Source: Chthoniobacterales bacterium (GTDB lineage Bacteria > Verrucomicrobiota > Verrucomicrobiia > Chthoniobacterales > UBA10450). From it: DNA of 17,064 nt. The DNA lies in the NCBI GenBank assembly GCA_025980625.1, contig JAICXG010000033.1, forward strand, positions 1-17,064, in the 5' to 3' direction. Below are positions 1 to 7,342 of the stretch, in pieces; position 1 is the first letter of the stretch, and the number at the start of each line of letters is the position of its first letter. Both the position numbers and the translations under genes were made by a program. The notes below the pieces were generated by a model. It saw only the letters and a list, made by a program, of their open reading frames with translations, was not told the origin of the DNA and did not search any database.

Positions 1-1038
1 ACAAGTGAGTTCGTCGTCCCGGTGGAACGGCAGCAGCAAATCGGCGTGACTTATGCGCGGGTGGAGCGCAAGCCGCTCCAGCGCACCATTCGCTCAGTCG
101 GGATGGTGGTTCCCGACAAGGCGCTCAACTGGCAGTTCGTCGCACGAGTCGATGGCTATATCCAGAAACTCTATGTCACCGCGCCCGGCGAGATCGTCGA
201 GAAGGATGCGCCGCTCTTATCTATCTACAGCCCTGACTTGCTCACGAGCGAGCGCGAGTTCGTCAACCTCCTGCGAATGCGCGACGAGGCAAAGACGAAA
301 AACGCTCGGGAGACACCCGCGCGACTGGTTGAGTCAGCAAAACAGCGACTGCGCTTGTGGAACGTGACTAATGCACAGATCGACGAGTTAGAGCGAACAA
401 GGCAACCGCAGAACAATCTAACTCTCTTATCGCCGGTGCGCGGCGTGATCCAATCAGTGCCGGCCGGTCAGGGTCAGAATGTGAAAGTCGGCGACATGCT
501 GGTTGAAGTTGCCGATTTAAGTGTCGTCTGGGTCTGGGCGGAGTTTTACGAGAACGAACTGCCGAGGTTGAAGGTGGGTCAGAAGATCGACATCACCGCT
601 AGCTCTTATCCAGGGAGAAAATTCCAAGGCGCGATCGACCTGATCGATCCGTTTCTCGATCAAACCAAACGGACGGGCAAGGTTCGAATCGAGATCGCGA
701 ATCCGAAGTTCGATCTCCAGCCAGGCATGTTCATCAACGCGCAGTGGGAAATGGAGATGGGCACAGAGCTCACGCTTCCAGTGAGCGCAGTCATGCCAAC
801 TGGAACGCGAAGTATCGCGTTCGTCAACAAAGGAGAGGGCAAGTTAGAGCCAAGAGTTATCCAGATCGGAGCGCAGTATGGCGACTCCTATGAACTGCTG
901 AGCGGTCTGCGTGAAGGCGAAGAAGTTGTGGCGAGCGCTAACTTCCTAATCGACGCCGAATCCAAGGTGCAGGGAGCGCTGAAAGATTTCGAACCCGCAT
1001 TCGAGCCTAACGAATCAAGTCCAGCCCCGAAGCAATGA
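1..1038 (+). CDS. cusB: CusB-type RND efflux periplasmic adaptor, 5' partial
   Basis: The reading frame is open from base 1 to a TGA at 1036-1038, giving 345 residues; the GTG at 22 is an internal Val codon, not a start. The first residues visible (EFVVPVERQQQIGV) match the segment that follows the signal peptide and N-terminal region in CusB-family adaptors, so the true start lies left of the window. In order one sees the split lipoyl/barrel-sandwich half (VARVDGYIQKLYV, about residues 47-59, then SPDLLTSEREF at 77-87), a short alpha-hairpin (about 80-128), the second lipoyl half (SPVRGVI, about 144-150), and the beta-barrel and membrane-proximal domains up to about residue 325. The family bridges the RND pump and the outer-membrane channel in the periplasm and can pass Cu(I)/Ag(I) to CusA. 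The stop overlaps the cusA start by four bases (ATGA), indicating translational coupling. The metal is inferred from the neighbouring CusA. Confidence 0.9.
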   Translation, partial: TSEFVVPVERQQQIGVTYARVERKPLQRTIRSVGMVVPDKALNWQFVARVDGYIQKLYVTAPGEIVEKDAPLLSIYSPDLLTSEREFVNLLRMRDEAKTKNARETPARLVESAKQRLRLWNVTNAQIDELERTRQPQNNLTLLSPVRGVIQSVPAGQGQNVKVGDMLVEVADLSVVWVWAEFYENELPRLKVGQKIDITASSYPGRKFQGAIDLIDPFLDQTKRTGKVRIEIANPKFDLQPGMFINAQWEMEMGTELTLPVSAVMPTGTRSIAFVNKGEGKLEPRVIQIGAQYGDSYELLSGLREGEEVVASANFLIDAESKVQGALKDFEPAFEPNESSPAPKQ

Positions 1039-4000
1039 TAAAGGAGGCTCTTCCCGCACCGCCGAGCGTCCCTTCCCCTGCCGCGCGCGAGACAGTGATC
1101 GAGCGCATCATCGGAGCAAGCGCGCGAAACAAGTTCCTTGTTTTTGCTTTCGCGAGCTTCGCGATCGCGGCTGGGATTTACGGGCTGCTCCACACACCGC
1201 TCGATGCCATTCCCGACCTGAGCGATGTGCAGGTGATCGTTTCCACTGATTGGGAAGGACGCTCGCCCGACCTGGTCGAGGACCAGATCACTTATCCGAT
1301 CTCATCGGCCTTTATCGCCGCGCCGAAAGTGAAGTTTGTTCGCGGCGAATCAATGTTCGGGAAGTCGTTCGTTTACATCCTCTTTGAGGACGGGACCGAT
1401 ATCTATTGGGCGCGCTCCCGAGTGATTGAATACTTAAACTCAGTGCGCGGCTCGCTGCCGGAAGGCGTGAGCCCGGTGATTGGACCCGACGCGACCGGTG
1501 TGGGCTGGGTTTATGAGTACGCGCTCGTTGACGAGAGCGGAAAACACAACCTGGCAGAGCTACGTTCGATTCAGGATTGGAACCTTCGCTATGCGCTCGC
1601 CTCGGTAAAAGGCGTTGCGGAAGTCGCGTCGGTTGGCGGTTTCGTCAAGCAATACCAGGTCGCGCTCGATCCCAATAAGCTCGTCGCTTACGGCATTCCG
1701 CTGAGCGATGTGGTTAGCGCGATCAAGCAAAGCAACGGTGATGTCGGTGGTAAGACTTTCGAAGTAGCAACGACTGAGTATTTCGTGCGGGGGCGCGGTT
1801 ACATCAAGGATATCTCTGACATTGAAAACATTGTTCTAAAAGTCGAGAACGGAACCCCGATTTACGTGAAGAATGTCGGCGTGGTGCATCTCGGCGGCGA
1901 TATTCGGCGCGGCGTCGCCGAGTTAAACGGGATCGGCGAAACAGTCGGCGGGATCGTGGTCATGCGTTACGGCGAAAACGCGCTCAATGTCGTCGACGGG
2001 GTTAAAAGGAAGATCGAAGCAATCAAATCATCGCTGCCGGAAGGGGTTCGTATTGTGCCGACTTATGACCGGAGCGGCCTGATCAAGCGCGCGATCGCGA
2101 CCCTTCGTGAAAAGTTGATCGAAGAAAGCATCGTCGTCGTGCTCGTCTGCATCATTTTTCTCTGGCACGTTCGCTCCGCTTTGGTCGCAATCATCACCCT
2201 GCCGATTGCGATCCTTCTCTCCTTCGTTCCGATGTGGTGGCTGGGCGTGACGAGCAACATCATGTCGTTAGGCGGGATCGCCATCGCGATTGGCGCAATG
2301 GTCGATTCCGCGATCATCATGATCGAGAACGCGCACAAGTCGCTCGAACAGTTTCGCGAGAGTAACAAGCGTGAACCGAATCGCGGTGAGCGCGCCGCGG
2401 TCATCATCGCGGCGGCGAAGAGCGTGGGGCGTCCGCTTTTCTTTTCCCTCCTCGTCATCGCCGTCAGTTTCATGCCCGTCTTCACGTTGACTGCACAGGA
2501 GGGCCGGCTATTCAGACCGCTCGCCTTCACCAAGACCTTTTCGATGTTCTTCGCCTCGTTCCTCGGCATCACGCTCGTGCCGGTCCTGATGCTGCTCCTC
2601 ATTCGCGGCAAGATCAAACCCGAGACCAGCAACCCTCTTAACCGGCTCTTGATTCGCGCCTATCGTCCGGGTGTGGATTTCGTTTTGGGTCACCGTTGGT
2701 TGACCCTCATTTGCGCGGTAATCATTCTTGCCGCTACCATTTTTCCGTACAAAAACCTCGGCAGCGAATTCATGCCGCCGTTGAATGAAGGCACGCTGCT
2801 TTATATGCCGACCGCAGTTCCCGGCATGTCGATCACTGAGGCGACGAAGATTCTGCAAATCCAGGATCGACAACTGAAGAAATTTCCCGAGGTCCTGACC
2901 GTTTTCGGTAAAGCCGGACAGGCCGAGACGCCGACCGACCCCGCGCCGCTCTCGATGTTCGAGACCATCGTCACCCTCAAACCGCCTGACCAATGGCGGC
3001 CGGGAATGACCTGGGACAAGCTGCTGGCGGAGATCGACGCCAACGTCAGAACGCCGGGCATGGCAAACATCCTGTGGATGCCGATTCAAACCCGCACCGA
3101 AATGCTCACGACCGGCTTTCGCAGCGTGCTCGGCGTAAAAGTTTTCGGCTCTGACTTGGGCGAAATCCAAAAGCTGGGGGTGCAGATCGAGCGGGAATTG
3201 AGTGCGCTCCCGAACACACGCAGCGCTTTCGCCGAAAGAGCAGTCGGTGGATACTTCCTGGATTTCACGGTCAATCGCGAAGAGGCGGCGCGTTATGGAC
3301 TGAGAGTCGGCGACGTAAACGAGATCGTCGAATCAGCCATTGGCGGGAAGAACATCACCACGACGGTCGAAGGTCGCGAGCGCTATCCAGTGAATGCGCG
3401 CTACGCACGCGATTTCCGGCAAAACATTGACGCGCTGAAGCGTGTGCTTGTGGCAACCCCGACCGGCGCACAAGTGCCGATCGAGTTACTCGCCAGGATT
3501 CAGTATAAGACCGGCCCACCATCTATTCGGAGCGAGAACGGAAAGTTGGTCAGCTACGTCTTCGTCGATGTTACGACGAGTGATATTGGGGGGTATGTGC
3601 AAAGGGCGTCGCAACAACTCGCCCGGCGGATTCATTTTCCGCCAGGATACTACATGGAATGGGCCGGTCAGTTTCAGTATCTACAGGCGGCCAAGGAACG
3701 GCTCAAAGTCGTCATTCCTTTCACGCTCCTGATTATATTTGTGCTGATCTATCTCAACACGAGATCGGTCGCCAGGACAGCACTCGTCCTACTGGCTGTT
3801 CCGTTCTCGTTAGTCGGCGCATTCTGGCTGCTCTATCTCCTCGGCTACAACATGAGCGTTGCGGTCTGGGTCGGACTAATCGCGCTCGCCGGGTTGGACG
3901 CAGAGACCGGCGTCGTGATGCTGCTCTATCTCGATCACGCTTGGGAAAAGTTCCGAAGCGAAAATCGGATGCGCAACCTGCGCGATTTGCACGACGCCGT

Positions 4001-4232
4001 TATTGAAGGCGCGGTCGATCGCGTTCGGCCCAAGATCATGACGGTTTGCGTGATTCTTTTCGGTTTGCTGCCAATCATGTGGTCACCAGTTACTCAAGCC
4101 GGCGCCGATGTCATGAAGCGGGTCGCCGCGCCAATGATCGGCGGGGTTGTGACTTCCGCCATACTCGAGCTGTTGGTCTATCCGGTGATTTATGTCCTCT
4201 GGCGCAAACAGGAAGTAGGTGATGAACAATGA
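1035..4232 (+). CDS. cusA: CusA-type Cu(I)/Ag(I) RND efflux pump (HME-RND), inner membrane
   Basis: A complete 1065-residue heavy-metal RND pump, close to the usual 1040-1060. TM1 is at about 32-52, with two large periplasmic loops (about 53-355 and 571-890) and a GGIAIAIGAMVDSAIIMIEN TM4 motif typical of the Cu/Ag subgroup rather than the CzcA type. The three methionines that bind Cu(I) in E. coli CusA (573, 623, 672) have counterparts at M591 (LLYMP), M641 (LSMFE) and M690 (TEMLTTG) with identical spacing of 50 and 49. The proton-relay trio D405/E939/K984 corresponds to D424, E957 (LDAETG) and K1000 (RPKIMTV). It should export Cu(I)/Ag(I) from cytoplasm or periplasm in exchange for protons, with the upstream adaptor. 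The start at 1035 overlaps the adaptor stop and adds about 20 residues before the usual start region (VIERIIGASARNKFLV); the GTG at 1095 is an alternative but has no ribosome binding site. D955 is unusual (see findings). Confidence 0.95.
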   Translation: MIKEALPAPPSVPSPAARETVIERIIGASARNKFLVFAFASFAIAAGIYGLLHTPLDAIPDLSDVQVIVSTDWEGRSPDLVEDQITYPISSAFIAAPKVKFVRGESMFGKSFVYILFEDGTDIYWARSRVIEYLNSVRGSLPEGVSPVIGPDATGVGWVYEYALVDESGKHNLAELRSIQDWNLRYALASVKGVAEVASVGGFVKQYQVALDPNKLVAYGIPLSDVVSAIKQSNGDVGGKTFEVATTEYFVRGRGYIKDISDIENIVLKVENGTPIYVKNVGVVHLGGDIRRGVAELNGIGETVGGIVVMRYGENALNVVDGVKRKIEAIKSSLPEGVRIVPTYDRSGLIKRAIATLREKLIEESIVVVLVCIIFLWHVRSALVAIITLPIAILLSFVPMWWLGVTSNIMSLGGIAIAIGAMVDSAIIMIENAHKSLEQFRESNKREPNRGERAAVIIAAAKSVGRPLFFSLLVIAVSFMPVFTLTAQEGRLFRPLAFTKTFSMFFASFLGITLVPVLMLLLIRGKIKPETSNPLNRLLIRAYRPGVDFVLGHRWLTLICAVIILAATIFPYKNLGSEFMPPLNEGTLLYMPTAVPGMSITEATKILQIQDRQLKKFPEVLTVFGKAGQAETPTDPAPLSMFETIVTLKPPDQWRPGMTWDKLLAEIDANVRTPGMANILWMPIQTRTEMLTTGFRSVLGVKVFGSDLGEIQKLGVQIERELSALPNTRSAFAERAVGGYFLDFTVNREEAARYGLRVGDVNEIVESAIGGKNITTTVEGRERYPVNARYARDFRQNIDALKRVLVATPTGAQVPIELLARIQYKTGPPSIRSENGKLVSYVFVDVTTSDIGGYVQRASQQLARRIHFPPGYYMEWAGQFQYLQAAKERLKVVIPFTLLIIFVLIYLNTRSVARTALVLLAVPFSLVGAFWLLYLLGYNMSVAVWVGLIALAGLDAETGVVMLLYLDHAWEKFRSENRMRNLRDLHDAVIEGAVDRVRPKIMTVCVILFGLLPIMWSPVTQAGADVMKRVAAPMIGGVVTSAILELLVYPVIYVLWRKQEVGDEQ

Positions 4233-4321
4233 TGATGGGTGGAATGTGGATTTGGTCAATTGTCGGCCTTCTCTTGATCGCCCTCTTAGTGATCGTGATT
4301 GCAAAGTTACTCAGGAAGTAG
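4232..4321 (+). CDS. 29-residue single-span membrane protein at the end of the cus operon
   Basis: The ATG at 4232 shares its A with the cusA TGA stop (TGATG), and GGTGA at 4218-4222 gives a plausible Shine-Dalgarno nine bases before it; a second ATG follows at once (4235). The product starts MMGGMWIWSIVG, continues as one uninterrupted hydrophobic helix of about 19 residues, and ends AKLLRK. By the positive-inside rule the C-terminus should be cytoplasmic and the Met-rich N-terminus periplasmic. I do not recognise a named family. The start resembles the membrane part of small SHOCT-domain proteins found in copper loci, but the frame stops directly after the helix and no SHOCT remnant follows in any frame I checked. 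Very small subunits of this type are known for other transporters (AcrZ on AcrB, KdpF on Kdp), so an accessory of CusA is the natural guess. The ORF looks real because of coupling, composition and topology; the function is inferred. Confidence 0.7.
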   Translation: MMGGMWIWSIVGLLLIALLVIVIAKLLRK

Positions 4322-4377
4322 TTCGTGCAATAACCACCCTGCGATGACGATTGTCTTTGCGACATTTCGGGATGCTA

Positions 4378-4397
4378 ACGGTGAACTCCTTCACCGT
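4378..4397. other. 8-bp perfect hairpin between convergent genes
   Basis: ACGGTGAA and TTCACCGT form a perfect 8-bp stem with a CTCC tetraloop. It lies 56 bases after the cus operon stop and 18 bases after the stop of the minus-strand Cys-rich ORF, where a terminator would be expected for either. There is no T tract on either side, so it is not a canonical intrinsic terminator. The rest of 4322-4414 shows nothing else I can name. Confidence 0.4.
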
Positions 4398-4414
4398 GAA
4401 TGCCCGAACAAGCG

Positions 4415-4666
4415 CTATTTCTTTGGCGTGCAGCAGTTCACTCTCATGGCCTCGATCCGCGCCTGCCCCAGAGCGTTGTTTCCGCACCCGATCAGTTGTC
4501 CTGAGAGGCGCTGATGGCAGATGAGATTTCCACCGTAATTGATTGTCTGGATGACGCAGCAATCGCCTTTCATTTGAAGCGGCCGGGCGACGCCGACTCC
4601 GCGAAGTCCTGTCCAGAAGAGCGTTCCGGCGAGCAGGGCAAGGCATCCCGGAAATAAGCGCCACAT
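4415..4666 (-). CDS. small putative secreted Cys-rich protein, unknown function
   Basis: An 83-residue ORF that I do not recognise. It begins MWRLFPGCLALLAGTLFWTG, which looks like a signal peptide, with possible cleavage after VGVA near residue 27. The mature part of about 56 residues holds six cysteines in the pattern CC, C, C, CC (KGDCCVIQ, NLICHQ, IGCGNN, VNCCTPKK), which suggests disulfides or metal binding outside the cytoplasm. No strong Shine-Dalgarno is visible (GGGGA about 12 bases upstream), but a promoter-like pair sits at 4723-4751 on the same strand. It is convergent with the cus operon and codirectional with the dehydrogenase 131 bases upstream. A copper-related role is only suggested by position. 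A 117-residue ORF in another minus-strand frame (4311-4664) overlaps it and looks less protein-like. Confidence 0.45.
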   Translation of the reverse strand: MWRLFPGCLALLAGTLFWTGLRGVGVARPLQMKGDCCVIQTINYGGNLICHQRLSGQLIGCGNNALGQARIEAMRVNCCTPKK

Positions 4667-4722
4667 TGGTTTAAAAGTCCCCGGTTACAATCAGTCAGAG
4701 CTATCGAAGCCTGGAATCAGCA

Positions 4723-4751
4723 ATAATCGGTCAGCCCTGCCTTGCATTCAA
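4723..4751 (-). promoter_or_regulatory. putative sigma70-type promoter for the Cys-rich ORF
   Basis: On the minus strand TTGAAT (4751-4746) and GATTAT (4728-4723) are separated by 17 bases, four of six matches to each consensus hexamer. The predicted start of transcription would fall about 50 bases before the ATG at 4666. The pair lies in the 131-base gap after the dehydrogenase gene. Found by eye; the score is modest. Confidence 0.3.
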
Positions 4752-4797
4752 GAGCAACATTCAACCCAAAACCAGGACGTTCTTGAAGCTTCTCTCG

Positions 4798-5781
4798 TTA
4801 GGGCAGGAGAACCGCCGCTCCGGTGAGATTGCCGCTTCGCAACGCTTCGAGCGCTTCGTTCGCCTGCTCGAGCGGGAAGGTTTGCGTCTCGGTGCGCACC
4901 GGGACCTTTGGCGCGAGCGTGAGGAATTCTTTGCCATCGCGCCGGGTCAGATTTGCGACGGAACAAACAGTGCGTTCCTCCCACAGAATCTCGTAGGGAA
5001 AAGAGGGGATATCGCTCATGTGGATGCCGCCGCACACCACGATCCCGCCGCGTCCAAGCACGCGCAGCGCCGCCGGAACGAGGGGACCGACTGGAGCGAA
5101 AATGATCGCCGCATCCAACTTTTCCGGCGGCGCTTCATCCGATCCGCCGGTCCACTTCGCGCCGAGACGACGCGCGAAGTGCTGCGCCGCCGCGTCACCG
5201 GGCCTGGTGAAAGCGAAAACCTCGCGCTGCTCGTGCCGGGCAACCTGCGCAATGATGTGCGCGGCCGCGCCAAATCCGTAAATTCCGAGCCGGTGCGCGT
5301 CGCCCGCCCTGCGCAGGCAGCGATAGCCGATCAATCCGGCGCATAAAAGCGGCGCGGCTGCGACATCACCGTAGTCATTGGGCATGGAAAAGCAGAAGCG
5401 CGCATCGGCCGCGGTATATTCGGCATAGCCGCCATCGATCGTATAACCGGTGAAGCGGGCGTAAGGGCAAAGGTTCTCGCGATTCGTCAGGCAGAACCGG
5501 CATTCGCCGCAGGTCCAGCCGAGCCATGGGATTCCGACTCGCTGCCCAACTTCGAATCCAGTCACCGCCACGCCGATCTCTTCGACCTGCCCGACAATTT
5601 CGTGACCCAGAATGAGCGGCAGCTTCGGATTGAGCAATTCGCCGTCGAGCACATGGAGATCGGTTCGGCAGACAGCGCACGCCGCGATGCGCACGAGCAA
5701 TTGACCTCGTTCCGGCCTAGGCCGCGGGAGATCCTTCCCGACGAGAGGGTGTCGGGGCGACTCCAGAACCATCGCACGCAT
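4798..5781 (-). CDS. zinc-dependent medium-chain alcohol dehydrogenase family protein
   Basis: A full-length 327-residue MDR-superfamily enzyme. The N-terminal GroES-like half has likely catalytic-zinc ligands C38 (CAVCRTD), H60-E61 (LGHE) and possibly C147, and the structural-zinc loop C91, C94, C97 and C105 (CGECRFCLTNRENLC). The C-terminal Rossmann half carries the dinucleotide motif GIYGFGAAA (about 167-174). The segments RTDLHVLDGEL and YAFTRPGD-like FAFTRPGD fit the subfamily often labelled zinc-binding alcohol dehydrogenase family protein (TIGR02822-like), which oxidises alcohols or reduces aldehydes with NAD(P)H; the physiological substrate is not predictable. MRAMVLE fits the family start; M4 is an alternative, and neither has an obvious Shine-Dalgarno. 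It is divergent from rplA across a 233-base gap and occupies the place where rplK would usually be. Confidence 0.88.
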   Translation of the reverse strand: MRAMVLESPRHPLVGKDLPRPRPERGQLLVRIAACAVCRTDLHVLDGELLNPKLPLILGHEIVGQVEEIGVAVTGFEVGQRVGIPWLGWTCGECRFCLTNRENLCPYARFTGYTIDGGYAEYTAADARFCFSMPNDYGDVAAAPLLCAGLIGYRCLRRAGDAHRLGIYGFGAAAHIIAQVARHEQREVFAFTRPGDAAAQHFARRLGAKWTGGSDEAPPEKLDAAIIFAPVGPLVPAALRVLGRGGIVVCGGIHMSDIPSFPYEILWEERTVCSVANLTRRDGKEFLTLAPKVPVRTETQTFPLEQANEALEALRSGNLTGAAVLLP

Positions 5782-5907
5782 GCAGATCGCTACACGAAAA
5801 CCATGTCAGGCGCGCGGGAAAATCGCAGAACACACCCCGGCTGCGCGTGAGCCGGTTCATTTGCGGTCCGAGCTTACCGTCGTTAGGCTTTATTCGCGGG
5901 TTCTTCT

Positions 5908-5936
5908 TTGACACGGAAGCGAACTCGGTTAGTTTA
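5908..5936 (+). promoter_or_regulatory. putative promoter of the rplA operon
   Basis: A perfect TTGACA at 5908-5913 is followed, with a 16-base spacer, by TAGTTT at 5930-5935 (3 of 6; neighbouring registers are similar). Transcription would begin near 5942, giving a leader of about 70 bases before the rplA ATG. It is the only strong -35 element in the 233-base gap between the divergent dehydrogenase and rplA. A CCGGCT/AGCCGG hairpin at 5837-5855 lies upstream and belongs to neither gene clearly. Confidence 0.5.
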
Positions 5937-5940
5937 CGCG

Positions 5941-5996
5941 CCCGCTGCCGCTCAGTTTGCGGCGGGGAATCTTTGTCAGGAGAGCCGCGACGGCTC
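5941..5996 (+). promoter_or_regulatory. structured leader upstream of rplA
   Basis: Two hairpins lie between the predicted promoter and rplA. The first pairs GCCGC (5947-5951) with GCGGC (5959-5963), with possible CCC/GGG extension around bulges. The second pairs GAGCCG (5982-5987) with CGGCTC (5991-5996) around a CGA loop and is immediately preceded by AGGA. Ribosomal protein L1 commonly represses its own mRNA through a leader site, so an autoregulatory role is possible; I could not match a specific L1-binding consensus. Confidence 0.35.
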
Positions 5997-6014
5997 GTTT
6001 GGACTGAAATCATC

Positions 6015-6716
6015 ATGCAAAAAAATCGCAGCAAACGTTATCGCGCGGCTCTCGATCAGGTGAGCCGCGACAAGGCTTACAGCTTCCACGAAGCAGTCAG
6101 CACGCTGAAGAAACTGCCGCCGACAAAGTTCGACCAGACGGTAACGGTGTCCTTCCGGCTCGGTGTCGATCCGAAGCAGTCGGACCAGATGGTCCGCGGG
6201 ACGTGCCCGCTCCCGCACGGCAGCGGCAAACAGGTACGCGTGCTCGTGTTTGCCGAAGGCGACGCGGCGCGGGCGGCGAAGAACGCCGGCGCGGAGTATG
6301 TCGGGTTCATGGATCTGGTGAAGAAATGCCAGGAAGGATTTCAGGATTTTGATGTCGCGATCGCCACGCCCGCAGCGATGGCGGAAGTGCGCAAGCTGGG
6401 CAAGGTGCTCGGTCCGCGCGGGCTGATGCCGAACCCAAAGACCGGCACCGTGACCGATGACACGGCGAAGGCAGTGGGGGAGGTGAAAGCCGGTCGGGTC
6501 GAGTTCAAGCTCGACAAGAACGGCAACGTCTCGGTCCCGGTCGGGAAATTTTCCTTTGCTGAAAATCAGCTGGTCGAGAATGGAACCGCGATCATCGAAG
6601 CAGTCGTGAAGGCGCGGCCGCCTTCGGCCAAAGGGCGTTTCCTCGAGGGGATGACGCTTTCCGCGACGATGTCGCCGGGGTTGCACGTCGATCCCTCCCC
6701 ATATCTGAAAACTTAA
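6015..6716 (+). CDS. rplA: 50S ribosomal protein L1
   Basis: A 233-residue protein, the usual L1 length, aligned end to end with the family. Recognisable blocks are KFDQTVTVSFRLGVDPKQSD (39-58), LPHGSGKQVRVLVFAEG (66-82), KLGKVLGPRGLMPNPKTGTV (127-146) and AKGRFLEGMTLSATMSPGLHVD (205-226). L1 binds 23S rRNA helices 76-78 to build the mobile stalk that helps E-site tRNA leave, and in many bacteria represses its own operon. The frame is open upstream to 5847, but the conserved N-terminus (MQKNRSKRYRAALDQV) puts the start at the ATG at 6015. No good Shine-Dalgarno precedes it (only GGACTGAA). It is the first gene of the operon here; rplK, normally just upstream, is absent. Confidence 0.97.
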   Translation: MQKNRSKRYRAALDQVSRDKAYSFHEAVSTLKKLPPTKFDQTVTVSFRLGVDPKQSDQMVRGTCPLPHGSGKQVRVLVFAEGDAARAAKNAGAEYVGFMDLVKKCQEGFQDFDVAIATPAAMAEVRKLGKVLGPRGLMPNPKTGTVTDDTAKAVGEVKAGRVEFKLDKNGNVSVPVGKFSFAENQLVENGTAIIEAVVKARPPSAKGRFLEGMTLSATMSPGLHVDPSPYLKT

Positions 6717-6728
6717 GGAATTTCGAAC

Positions 6729-7262
6729 ATGAGACCTGAAAAAGCCAACATTGTCGCCGACCTCTCGGAGAAGCTAAATCGCTCGCCCTTTCTGCTCGTG
6801 GCCGATTACCAGCGGATGAATGTCGATAATTTCGGCGAGCTGCGGAACCGGCTCGCGCCGATCGGGGCCGAGGTCCACGTGGTCAAGAACAGTTTCCTGC
6901 GGCGCGCGATTGCGGCGAGCGAATTGCCCGACATCGCGGAACAGCTCACCGGCCAGACTGCGGTGGTTTATGGAGACCAAGATGTCGCGCCGGTCGCGAA
7001 GGTGCTGAAGAGCTTTGCTGCCGAGTTCAAGCTCGCGACGCTCAAAATCGGCGTCGTGGATCGCAACATTCTCTCGACCGCGGAGGTGGAATCGCTTGCC
7101 GAGCTGCCGCCTCGTGAAGTTTTGCTGGCGCAATTGCTTGGCCTGTTGATGTCGCCGGCGACAAAGCTGGTTCGGCTTTTGAATGAACCGGCATCAGCCT
7201 TGGCGCGGCTTTTGAACGCAAAGGCTGAAAAAGAAGGCAAACCCGCGGAGGCCGCAGCCTAA
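6729..7262 (+). CDS. rplJ: 50S ribosomal protein L10
   Basis: A 177-residue L10 beginning MRPEKANIVADLSEKL. The rRNA-binding N-terminal domain includes LLVADYQRMNVDNFGELRN (22-40) and VHVVKNSFLRRA (49-60), and the C-terminal helix (LPPREVLLAQLLGLLMSP, then LVRLLNEPASALARLLNA, about 126-164) is the platform for L7/L12 dimers. AAGGAA at 6715-6720, overlapping the rplA stop, gives an eight-base spacing to the ATG; the gap to rplA is only 12 bases. L10 with L12 often represses its own mRNA. Its stop codon lies inside a minus-strand copy of the octamer CGTTAGGC (7257-7264). Confidence 0.97.
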   Translation: MRPEKANIVADLSEKLNRSPFLLVADYQRMNVDNFGELRNRLAPIGAEVHVVKNSFLRRAIAASELPDIAEQLTGQTAVVYGDQDVAPVAKVLKSFAAEFKLATLKIGVVDRNILSTAEVESLAELPPREVLLAQLLGLLMSPATKLVRLLNEPASALARLLNAKAEKEGKPAEAAA

Positions 7263-7272
7263 CGACACAAAT

Positions 7273-7325
7273 TTGTAGGGCGGGCCCATCGCCTGCCACG
7301 GCAACCCGCAGCGGTTGCCCTACAA
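7273..7325. repeat. intergenic palindromic (REP-like) element between rplJ and rplL
   Basis: TTGTAGGGC (7273-7281) and GCCCTACAA (7317-7325) are perfect 9-base inverted ends. Inside, GGCAACC (7300-7306) and GGTTGCC (7313-7319) form an alternative 7-bp hairpin around CGCAGC. The composition differs from the flanks, and the end sequence resembles short palindromic repeats I have seen scattered between genes in Verrucomicrobiota; the copy number in this genome cannot be seen from one window. It would form a strong RNA structure within the transcript. Confidence 0.55.
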
Positions 7326-7342
7326 CAACAACGAAACTGTCC

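Noticed and set aside
1095..1097. GTG as the cusA start
   Set aside because: It matches the position of the E. coli start, but has no ribosome binding site; the ATG at 1035 is coupled to the adaptor stop by ATGA. The AAGGAGG at 1041-1047 lies after the ATG and has no suitably placed start codon.
2508..3170. 220-residue minus-strand ORF inside cusA
   Set aside because: Antisense to conserved metal-binding and periplasmic segments of CusA; composition is dominated by Arg, Glu, Gly and His as expected of a shadow frame.
4299..4514. 71-residue plus-strand ORF after the cus operon
   Set aside because: No ribosome binding site, start inside the 29-residue ORF, and no domain-like pattern; I also checked it for a displaced SHOCT domain and found none.
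4783..5346. 187-residue plus-strand ORF
   Set aside because: It lies antisense to the alcohol dehydrogenase, which has clear family motifs; its translation is Arg-rich and low in hydrophobic structure, typical of a shadow frame in GC-rich DNA.
5847..6014. Upstream in-frame extension of rplA
   Set aside because: The family N-terminus starts at the ATG at 6015, and the upstream stretch holds the promoter and hairpins; the extra 56 residues match nothing.
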